Part shown: positions 1 through 7,000 of the stretch, in pieces
Layout of the letters: every line of letters starts with the position of its first letter
Numbering within the stretch: the first letter of the stretch is position 1
DNA from: a virus
DNA length: 20,113 nucleotides
Virus record (IMG/VR): IMGVR_UViG_3300035698_014414
Span: 1-20,113 of that record
Reading direction: 5' to 3' (one strand)
Notes under the pieces: generated by a model
What the model saw: only the letters and a program-made list of their open reading frames with translations
Database searches by the model: none
Told to the model about the DNA's origin: nothing
Translations under genes and position numbers: made by a program

Positions 1-104
1 CAGATATAACCGGATGGATAACAACCAATTCAGAGGGTGATACTTGTTATATGTACCCTAACACAGCGGGGAACGGAATCGAAGTAAGTACAACAAAACC
101 TTAA
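1..104 (+). CDS. C-terminal end of an unidentified protein (partial)
   Basis: An open frame enters from the left edge (first full codon at base 3) and stops with TAA at 102-104, giving 33 visible residues ending in STTKP. The stretch is rich in Thr, Gly and Asn (DITGWITTNSEGD at its start), as is common in beta-rich surface or fibre proteins, but it is too short to assign. The stop lies 12 bases before the next gene, in the same orientation, so it probably belongs to the same late transcript. A tail or fibre protein is possible but is inference only. Confidence 0.6.
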   Translation, partial: DITGWITTNSEGDTCYMYPNTAGNGIEVSTTKP

Positions 105-116
105 ATAATTATAACA
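103..116 (+). promoter_or_regulatory. A/T-rich non-SD translation leader
   Basis: The 18 bases AAATAATTATAACAATGA (103-120) recur exactly at 1703-1720, in both cases ending on a start codon. A close variant, AAATAATTACAATT, sits at the same distance from the ATG of the major capsid gene (11097-11110). There is no Shine-Dalgarno sequence. Bacteroidota often initiate on unstructured A/T-rich leaders, so I read this as a phage translation-initiation element. Confidence 0.5.
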
Positions 117-395
117 ATGAAAAAGATAATTTTAATTACAATGATGCTCGCCTTCGGGATGATGGCAATGGCACAAACAGCAGACACCACTTATACTAAA
201 CTTTCAAATAAACAGGTGCTGGTACAGGTGGCAACGGCAACAGATACCGTCTTTGCTGTGTACACAAAGAAGGATGTCAATGAGCAGATAAAGTATATCA
301 ATAGCGATATACAGATATACCTTCAGCAACTCACAGAATTAAGAGCGCAACGTGGCAGGCTTATTGCCATTCGTGATGAATTAAACACTTATTAA
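117..395 (+). CDS. small exported protein with signal peptide and coiled coil
   Basis: This 92-residue protein begins with a clear type I signal peptide: Lys2-Lys3, a hydrophobic core, and a predicted cut after Ala-Met-Ala at residue 19, leaving Gln20 as the new N-terminus. Gln at +1 is characteristic of Bacteroidota signal peptidase I substrates. The mature part (about 73 residues) ends in a helical, probably coiled-coil segment from about residue 52 (KDVNEQIKYINSDIQIYLQQ and onward). No catalytic motif or lipobox Cys is visible. It lies just before a second signal-peptide gene and upstream of the lysis genes. It may act in the host periplasm or outer membrane, for example in lysis or exclusion of other phages, but the function is unknown. 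Confidence 0.8.
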   Translation: MKKIILITMMLAFGMMAMAQTADTTYTKLSNKQVLVQVATATDTVFAVYTKKDVNEQIKYINSDIQIYLQQLTELRAQRGRLIAIRDELNTY

Positions 396-417
396 TATAA
401 ACCCTAATACAATAAAA

Positions 418-1194
418 ATGAAACGATTGATGACATTCTTAATGATTCTTGCATTTGCGATAGCAGGTTTCTCTCAGGAATTAAAAACAGAGTATTACGC
501 AACATCTACCGAATCTTTTGGAAAGTATATGAAGGCACCAATACAGGTGTATATTTCCGCTACCGGAAAAACATATATTCTAAAGAAAGATCAGACGGCT
601 TTAAAAACTATGAGTAATGTAATTGCTCTTGGTTCTACCTATTATGAACAGACAGCCACTACTGGAACTTTTGATGGAATAATTACAGCTGATGCTGGCC
701 TAACGAATCCCTCTCAGTCAACACATATTTGGTCTGTTGGTGGAAGCGTTGTTTTAGCAACTGCGGGAACTGATGCGGCCTGTACTGATGGAGATCGTTA
801 TTGGAGTGAAATAATGATCCCTAACAATGTAACACTTACTGGTATATCTTATTTAGTAGGTTCTGTTGGGGCTACTGATTCGGTTGTTGTGCAATTATTC
901 AACTCTTCCGGTACAGAAGTAGCAACATCAAGAGCCGAAGGAACAGCTGCAGCTATAGTTGCTTCAGCAGCATCATTTCAGGGATTAACATTCTCGACAC
1001 CATATGCTGCAACTTCCGGAATTTATTATGTAGCCCTTCAATTTAATGGAACGACTGCTAAGTTTAGAACATATCCTATTGAGGGAAGTCCTTTTGTTGC
1101 AGGAACGGTGGGAGGTACGTGGGGTACAAAGGCAGATATAACACCAGGGACATCATACACAGTTGATGTGGGCCCGATAGTAATAACATACTAA
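418..1194 (+). CDS. exported beta-rich protein with signal peptide, function unknown
   Basis: This 258-residue protein has an N-terminal signal peptide (Lys2-Arg3, hydrophobic core to about residue 16, Gly-Phe-Ser then Gln20), the same architecture and Gln position as the preceding gene. From about residue 85 the sequence is rich in Thr, Ser, Gly, Ala and Val with alternating hydrophobics. One segment (WSEIMIPNNVTLTGISYLVG, then DSVVVQLFNSSG) looks like a beta-sandwich of the kind found in carbohydrate-binding or collar/fibre domains. A phage structural protein normally lacks a signal peptide, so export into the host envelope is the more likely reading. Its stop overlaps the next start (TAATG). 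I do not recognise the family. A modified surface or adhesion protein is an alternative. Confidence 0.75.
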   Translation: MKRLMTFLMILAFAIAGFSQELKTEYYATSTESFGKYMKAPIQVYISATGKTYILKKDQTALKTMSNVIALGSTYYEQTATTGTFDGIITADAGLTNPSQSTHIWSVGGSVVLATAGTDAACTDGDRYWSEIMIPNNVTLTGISYLVGSVGATDSVVVQLFNSSGTEVATSRAEGTAAAIVASAASFQGLTFSTPYAATSGIYYVALQFNGTTAKFRTYPIEGSPFVAGTVGGTWGTKADITPGTSYTVDVGPIVITY

Positions 1195-1634
1195 TGTTTA
1201 TCATAATCATAATAGCGCTGGCTTTACTAATGGCTCCCTTGATGGGATATTTCATAGTTTATGCAAGAGCAAAAGCTAATGAATCAGCTTTACTTGCTTC
1301 TAAAAGGAATGCGAGTTTATGGACAGAAAAGAAAGAGAGGTATTCAAATATCTGGCATGCACTCGGACTTATTATAAGGTCGGGTCTTGTCGTTTTAGTA
1401 TGGACTGGAATGTGGGGTCAATGGTATGAGTGTATATTGTACTCGCTAATCCTTATTTTCGTCTCATGGATAATATTTGACAGAGTAATAAATATTATCA
1501 TTGGAGCCAAGTTTTGGTATATTGATAAAAGAAACATCAATGGATTTCTTGGCAAGATCTATTGGGCAGTAACAGTACTATTGATTACGGGCATTATTGC
1601 TTGGGCTATAGCAGGATTAAGCATAATAAAGTAA
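1194..1634 (+). CDS. multi-pass membrane protein, function unknown
   Basis: The gene begins on the A of the preceding stop (TAATG), indicating translational coupling. The 146-residue product has about four hydrophobic segments: residues 2-24, about 55-75, about 82-105 and about 122-144. A charged loop (residues 27-50, with WTEKKERYSN) lies between the first two. No enzyme motif is visible. Its position between exported proteins and the lysis genes suggests an envelope role, such as a holin-like, antiholin or exclusion function. This is inference from topology and context only. Confidence 0.7.
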   Translation: MFIIIIIALALLMAPLMGYFIVYARAKANESALLASKRNASLWTEKKERYSNIWHALGLIIRSGLVVLVWTGMWGQWYECILYSLILIFVSWIIFDRVINIIIGAKFWYIDKRNINGFLGKIYWAVTVLLITGIIAWAIAGLSIIK

Positions 1635-1702
1635 TTTTCGACCCAAATATTTATTAATCGCAACTGACCACTTGCAAATAATAACCTGACAAATGCCTAT
1701 AC

Positions 1703-1716
1703 AAATAATTATAACA
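1703..1716 (+). promoter_or_regulatory. A/T-rich non-SD translation leader (second exact copy)
   Basis: Bases 1703-1720 repeat bases 103-120 exactly, including the ATG. The copy lies inside the longest possible open frame here (which would begin at 1693), so it argues that translation really begins at 1717. Confidence 0.5.
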
Positions 1717-1920
1717 ATGATACATCGAATAATAGACAATTTATTTCCAATAGGCGGCGGGGCTTATGGCGGATTATTAGTTTATGAAAAGTATGATTTC
1801 ATACTTTGGATGCACTGGACACAGTATTGTGAGGGATTAATCATGATTACAGTTGGTGCATTGATCGGATGGCTTATTAAGAGATTCCTTGATAAGGTTT
1901 TCCAAAAAAAAGAAACGTAA
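1717..1920 (+). CDS. small membrane protein, candidate holin-associated protein
   Basis: I place the start at 1717, not the in-frame ATG at 1693, because 1717 is preceded by the same leader as the gene at 117. This gives 67 residues rather than 75. The protein has a Gly-rich stretch (PIGGGAYGG), a hydrophobic segment at about residues 40-56 (LIMITVGALIGWLI) and a basic C-terminal tail ending KKET. One or two membrane passes are possible. It sits directly before the holin-like gene with the hydrolase next, so a holin, antiholin or pinholin-type role is plausible but unproven. The 82 bases upstream (1635-1716) hold no recognisable promoter. Confidence 0.6.
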   Translation: MIHRIIDNLFPIGGGAYGGLLVYEKYDFILWMHWTQYCEGLIMITVGALIGWLIKRFLDKVFQKKET

Positions 1921-1926
1921 CTAAAA

Positions 1927-1933
1927 AAGGAGG
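1927..1933 (+). promoter_or_regulatory. canonical Shine-Dalgarno sequence
   Basis: AAGGAGG lies 8 bases before the ATG at 1942, textbook spacing. It stands out because nearly every other gene in the window lacks an SD sequence. It fixes the start of the holin-like gene. Confidence 0.7.
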
Positions 1934-1941
1934 AACATAAA

Positions 1942-2286
1942 ATGAAAATAGCAAAAATACCTATCGAAGTTATCCTGGATAGCTTTAAGAAAGTTTCAGA
2001 GGTTTCGTCAACAAGAGTAATGTCTTATCTTACGTGGAAGTTCACAAAATGGTGGATGATCATGTTTGGTGGTGTTATGCTCATTATGTTTGTTATAGAT
2101 GCCTTTGGATGGGCAAATGTAGATACTGATGTATTTGATGGTATGTTCAAATTTTTCACCTGGAGTGTAATTATACTACTGACTGCCACATATACACCAA
2201 AGAGCCTATCACAAATCGCTGATAAATTTGGCGGTATAAAATTCTTTAATACTGATAAAGATGAAGGATTAAAAAATGATAAATAA
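1942..2286 (+). CDS. holin-like membrane protein
   Basis: This 114-residue protein has two hydrophobic segments, at about residues 37-54 (WWMIMFGGVMLIMFVIDAF) and about 72-84 (WSVIILLTATYTP), and charged ends with a Lys/Asp-rich tail. The TPKSLSQIADK stretch after the second segment resembles the PK-x-L-x-x-hA signature I associate with phage holins that control membrane permeabilisation and lysis timing. It is followed immediately by the cell-wall hydrolase, whose start overlaps its stop (TAATG), as expected for a lysis cassette. A strong SD sequence precedes it. The family assignment rests on topology and position, so it is probable rather than certain. Confidence 0.65.
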   Translation: MKIAKIPIEVILDSFKKVSEVSSTRVMSYLTWKFTKWWMIMFGGVMLIMFVIDAFGWANVDTDVFDGMFKFFTWSVIILLTATYTPKSLSQIADKFGGIKFFNTDKDEGLKNDK

Positions 2287-2738
2287 TGAATTCATCAAAT
2301 AATTACGTAATGGGCGATATGCTTTGTATGGCACTTTCTCAATATGGAATAAAAGAGATAGTTGGCAGCAAGCACAATGCAGAGGTATTAAAATACTTTA
2401 GCGAGATAGGTCATTCATGGGTAAAGAATGATGAATTGGCATGGTGCAGTGCCTTTATCAATTGGTGTGCAAAAATGACCGGATATGAATATACCGGCAA
2501 GCTAAATGCACGATCATGGCTTAAGATAGGAGAAACCTTAGACAAGCCTGAGATTGGCTGCATAGCTGTTTTATGGCGAAATGGTAAAAACAGTCCCTAC
2601 GGCCATGTAGGATTATTTATCGCTGAGGATGGTGATAATATCTGTATACTCGGAGGAAACCAGAACAATCAGGTGAAGATCGCACGCTATCCAAAGAATC
2701 GTGTGCTTTCATATCGAAAACTAAATAAAATAGCATGA
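2286..2738 (+). CDS. endolysin: Cys/His peptidase of the TIGR02594 (CHAP/NlpC-P60-like) type
   Basis: The 150-residue product matches the pattern of TIGR02594 phage cell-wall hydrolases: AWCSAFINWC with the likely nucleophile Cys54, an ARSWLK-type segment at 75-80, the GHVGLF motif with catalytic His107, and GGNQNN at 123-128 supplying the third polar residue. Such enzymes cut peptide bonds in peptidoglycan. The length is typical for a single catalytic domain with no wall-binding domain. There is no signal peptide, so release would depend on a holin, consistent with the gene just upstream. The start overlaps the holin stop and the end overlaps the next start (ATGA at 2735-2738). The family call is strong; the exact bond cleaved cannot be read from sequence. 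Confidence 0.85.
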   Translation: MNSSNNYVMGDMLCMALSQYGIKEIVGSKHNAEVLKYFSEIGHSWVKNDELAWCSAFINWCAKMTGYEYTGKLNARSWLKIGETLDKPEIGCIAVLWRNGKNSPYGHVGLFIAEDGDNICILGGNQNNQVKIARYPKNRVLSYRKLNKIA

Positions 2739-3427
2739 AGATAACAGCAAGCCATATACTAATCGCGATACTACTCCTTATTTTGATAGGGATGGTAATC
2801 TTTAGGAATGACATAGCCAAACAGCTTGGTTATTCTAATGAAGTTGTTGATCATTACATTGAAGTACAGGCAGAACTCACTCAGGGGATTAAAGATTCTC
2901 TGGCCATGGTTCCAGCACTCAAAGCAAGAATTGACAGCCTTGATGGAAAACTCGAAGAAAGCAAACTTAAACTTGCAATGATCCAGGCTGATCACGAACA
3001 GGAAATCGAAAACATAAATCAATATACCGTAGAGCAAGATGTGGAATACTTTGCTGAATATATTGATGCTGATACCTTACCAAGAATTATCAATGTTGAT
3101 AATAGAATTTATGTTGCATTGTTTCCTGATCACCTTAAAAGAACAAATTATATCTTTGCAGGGCATAGCAGCCTGGTAGAAGAACGAATAGAGTTAAACC
3201 GAAGCATAACCCTACACAAGCAGAAAGAAGCTCAGCAGAAGCGTGAAATAGATATCCTCTCTAATGTAATTACAAAACAAGAAGATCGCTTTTCCAATGA
3301 TCAGTTACTTATTGGTGAAAAGGATAGGCAGATAAAATTACAGAAGAAACAGAAACGCAGACGGACATGGGGAATGATTGGTGGTGTATTTGTAGGAGTA
3401 GGAATCGGTGCTTTAATATTCAATTAA
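2735..3427 (+). CDS. spanin-like coiled-coil membrane protein
   Basis: This 230-residue protein has an N-terminal membrane segment (about residues 7-23, ILIAILLLILIGMVIF), long charged helical stretches likely to form coiled coil (about 60-95 and 150-205), and a Gly-rich hydrophobic C-terminus (about 212-229, GMIGGVFVGVGIGALIF) after a basic KKQKRRR patch. It directly follows and overlaps the endolysin gene (ATGA), where the inner-membrane Rz-type spanin usually sits. There is no Cys at all, so it is not a lipoprotein and not a classical unimolecular spanin. No nested outer spanin was seen. A spanin that connects inner and outer membranes through its two ends is possible. A chaperone or virion protein cannot be excluded. 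Confidence 0.55.
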   Translation: MKITASHILIAILLLILIGMVIFRNDIAKQLGYSNEVVDHYIEVQAELTQGIKDSLAMVPALKARIDSLDGKLEESKLKLAMIQADHEQEIENINQYTVEQDVEYFAEYIDADTLPRIINVDNRIYVALFPDHLKRTNYIFAGHSSLVEERIELNRSITLHKQKEAQQKREIDILSNVITKQEDRFSNDQLLIGEKDRQIKLQKKQKRRRTWGMIGGVFVGVGIGALIFN

Positions 3428-3428
3428 T

Positions 3429-4052
3429 ATGAGCTGGCTAAGATATAACGATGAAATAGGAAAGGTAGAGATCGCCCCTGAAGCAATGGAGTTTGCAGAG
3501 GTAAAGAAAGTCTATGCCAGGGATAGAAGAAACGATACAAAGCCATTCTTTAATAAGGTCATAACCTATGTTTATCATGCTTATGCAAAACCACCACATG
3601 CACTTGCGGACATATTTCCAACGGAAAGAAAACGCAGGGTGTGTAATTCATATTTTGCAGGAGAAGATGTTACAGTTTTAGAAAAAGAAGATGATGTTGT
3701 TGCTCTTATAGATCTTTACAAAGAAGATTCTGGATCTACTGTTGAGAATTTCTTCGAACAACTAAAATATGAGATGGAAGGAATGCTAAAGCATTACAAT
3801 ACTATCCCAATGGTTCGTAAGCAAAAGGTAAAGAAAAAAGTTACTGTTAATTACATGGACAGTGAAGGACATGCACAAGAACAGGAAGTTGAGATTAATG
3901 TGATGATGGAAATGGATAACAGTGAGGAAAAGATGAAAGTATTCCAGGCTGCTGATAAACTGATCGATCTATTCAAAAAGATGAAGGAAAAGGTTGTTCA
4001 GGAACGTAAAGAAAAGAAAAAGGAAACAAGAAGAAGATTTGACAAAGCATGA
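3429..4052 (+). CDS. conserved-looking phage protein before TerL, candidate small terminase
   Basis: The gene begins one base after the spanin-like stop, and its own stop overlaps the terminase start (ATGA at 4049-4052). The 207-residue product is highly charged. The N-terminal part (IAPEAMEFAEVKKVYARDRR, then KVITYVYHAYAKPPHALADI) resembles a protein I recall next to the large terminase in Bacteroidota phages. The last 50 residues are Lys/Glu-rich and helical, ending KKETRRRFDKA, suitable for nucleic acid binding or oligomerisation. I see no confident helix-turn-helix. The small terminase subunit, which recognises the packaging site, is the natural guess from position, but the sequence alone does not prove it. 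Confidence 0.5.
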   Translation: MSWLRYNDEIGKVEIAPEAMEFAEVKKVYARDRRNDTKPFFNKVITYVYHAYAKPPHALADIFPTERKRRVCNSYFAGEDVTVLEKEDDVVALIDLYKEDSGSTVENFFEQLKYEMEGMLKHYNTIPMVRKQKVKKKVTVNYMDSEGHAQEQEVEINVMMEMDNSEEKMKVFQAADKLIDLFKKMKEKVVQERKEKKKETRRRFDKA

Positions 4053-7000
4053 GGTTCCGTGATACAAAAAGATTTTCGCCCGTAGTCGAACTCGGTGACA
4101 CCCCACATAGGGATGACTATTATCATATAAAGCCAAGCCTTATAACGGATGAACTTATTCAAAGCGGAGAACACTTCGTTGATGATGAGTGGTGGGATCG
4201 TCAGCATGAGAGATGCCAAGATGGCTTTACTATAAAGGATGCTATTGAGCCCGGTGGAGATTTTCTTATTGATGGGGTTGATTGTTTCTGGTCAAAGGAT
4301 AAAAGAGATTGTTACATACCAATGTATGATCTTCATATAAAGGATAGAACAGTACATATATCCGGAAGATTCTATTTCTATTTAAACTTCTGGTCTATCT
4401 ATGCAAGAGTCGTAGGCACAAAACGGAAAGCAGTAATACCGCCTCGTTTTATTTCTCTCGACTTTTTCTTTTCTCGTAGAATAGAAATGATGTTCGATCA
4501 GTCAAAAGATGGACAGGAACTGAAAGGAAGACAAGAAGGTTTTTCTGAAAAGTGTGCCGGTATGCTGATTGGATATAACTATACCTTTATCCCTGCTTCA
4601 GTAAATGTTATTGTGGCCGGAGTACAGGAAGATGCCGATAAGACTTTTGGTAACTGCGTTCGCGGTCTTGATTATTTAAAGAATACACAGTTCTATAAAG
4701 AAAAAGGAAGACTATCGGTAACTGATGGTATCAGTACAGCCAAAAACTATCATTCAGAAATCCATGCCCTAACAGCAAACCATAAACCACAAGCAGTATC
4801 TCGCCTATCTCCTACATTTGTTCTATATGAGGAAATAGGTAAGGGTCATAAGAAGTGGTCTTTAAAAGTTGCTGGTTTTGTTAAGCCTTCAATCTATACT
4901 GAAGGGATGAAAACTGGCTGGCAGGTCTTCATCGGTTGTGTGTGTGCGGGAACTAAAGTTTGGACTAATAATGGAGAATTAGTAAATATAGAAGATCTAA
5001 AACAATCAGATGGAATATTGGGATATAATGGTACCGGTGTTAATAAAGAGCCGATTACTAATATGAATCCCCCAAGACAAAAACCTTGTTATAGAATAAC
5101 TACTTCCGGAGGAAATACTCTTGAATGTTCAAATGATCATCCTTTAATGTGGAGTAAGAATCATTTTACAAAACAAGATAAGAGTAAAGACATTTTTCAA
5201 AGAAAAGCTATTAAATTTAAAAAAACAGAGGATGTTAAGGTTGGTGACCAATTAATTACAATAGAAGAAGTTCCTATATTTGGAAATAGGGAAGAGAAGA
5301 ATGCAAAGTTATTTGGTTTATTAGTTGGAGATGGAAACTATTCTCATGATTTTACTCCAGTTTTATCAGTAGCAGATAATGAGATTTACGATTGGGTAAA
5401 TAGTAATTATGATACAAAAGACTATAAAACATTTCCTTTAACTGATGGAAGGATATTTCATAATGTTGCTATAAGAAAATTCACTCATCTATTAAAAGAT
5501 AATAAAATGAGAGGTCAGTCTGGTATATCAAAAAGATTACCAGATGATATTGATTCATATAATAAAAAATCGTTGGCTGAATTTATTGGTGGATATTATG
5601 ATGCTGATGGCAATGTTTATATTAATGGGAAAAGATCAAGAGTTGTTTTAACGAGTAAAGTCTATTTATTACTTGAGCAAGTTAAATATCAATTAAGAAA
5701 ATTCGGAATACATTCAAGTATATGTGAAGAAAAAAGGCATAGTGTATCTATTGGTTATGAGGGTGCGCAGCCAATAATATTTAGATTATACATAAATTCA
5801 TTTGATTCAATAAAAAAGTTTCATGATAATATTCCATTATTGTGTAATCATAAAAAAGAATTACTTCAAGAAATTATTTCTAATGATAGGAAAGACAGAA
5901 AGAAAATTGATAAAGCTGTTTTCGTTTATGATGAAGATAATAAAAAAGGAAAATATTTTATTGGCATGACCGAAATGTCAGGATTGAAATATGAGATTGT
6001 GTCAAAAATAGAATATATAGGGATGCAGGATGTATATAATCTAACTGCTGGTGATACACATACCTATATAGCAAATGGATTTGTCACATCAAATACCGGT
6101 GGCGACATGGATGAGGGTGGTTATGATCTGGAACAAAGACATTTCTTTCCTAATAAGTATAACATTCTTGCATTTAAAAATGTATTTGAAAAAGAAATTG
6201 ATCCTACCGGAGATGAGGTAGGACACTTTACCGGAAAGCAATGGTTCCATATTGTTGATGATGATGGAAATCCATTAGTACAAAAGAGCCTTAAAGCAAT
6301 CGAAAAAGAGATTCTTGAGTCTGATGAAGATGAAAGGCATTTACAGCGTTCTCAGTGGGCTACTACGGCTTCTGATGCTCTTATGAGAAGTACTGTTGGA
6401 TTCTTTGGGGAAAACGTGTGTGAGTACCTTAGAAAGCGTAATCAGTACATAATGTCGCATCGCGAAGAAAGGGTTCTAAGAAGGGGGAGGCTTGTTCCAA
6501 TTAATTCAACTAAGCCATGGGATGGTGTTAAGTTTGTTCTCGATGAGAAAGAAGGATGGATAGAAATTCTTGAAGAGCCAGAACTTGACTATGATGATAA
6601 GCCATTTACGGATCTTTATAAAGGTGGTGTTGATAGTTACGATCAGGATGAAGCACATACTTCGGATTCAAAGGGTGCAATGATTATTAAGAAGGGTTTC
6701 AGAAAGGATAGTAAATCTCCGCATTACAATACAACTGTTGCCATGATTGTTGAAAGACCTACAGAAAAAGAGGGTGGCGCGCCTGTATTTTACTTTCATA
6801 CTATACTTGCAGCAATCTATTATAATGCTAAAATAAATATTGAGTATTCAAATCTTCGTATATTTGACCATTACATAAACAATGGGTATGAGGTTTTACT
6901 TCACGAAAGACCACGTTTAGCATTTGCCGGAAAGATTCAGAGAAGCCAGGTAAGTAATCGTTACGGAACAGATAAGAGCCTAAAGCCACAGATCCTTGCT

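Noticed and set aside
1693-1716. Upstream in-frame ATG for the small membrane gene
   Set aside because: It would translate the leader copy found before another gene's start, so 1717 is preferred.
2771-3037. Reverse-strand open frame in the spanin-like gene, considered as a hidden lysis gene
   Set aside because: No lipobox, opposite strand to the lysis cassette, and composition typical of an antisense shadow.
3151-3158. TATCTTTG, matching the Bacteroidota -7 element, inside the spanin-like gene
   Set aside because: The nearest upstream TTG is about 29 bases away, outside the usual spacing, and it lies mid-gene.
3429-4052. Confident small terminase assignment
   Set aside because: Position fits but no helix-turn-helix or other TerS feature is visible, so it is kept only as a candidate.
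4937-6094. Group I intron or free-standing endonuclease gene instead of intein
   Set aside because: The element is in frame throughout, begins with Cys and ends Asn-Thr with splicing blocks, which fits an intein rather than an intron or separate gene.
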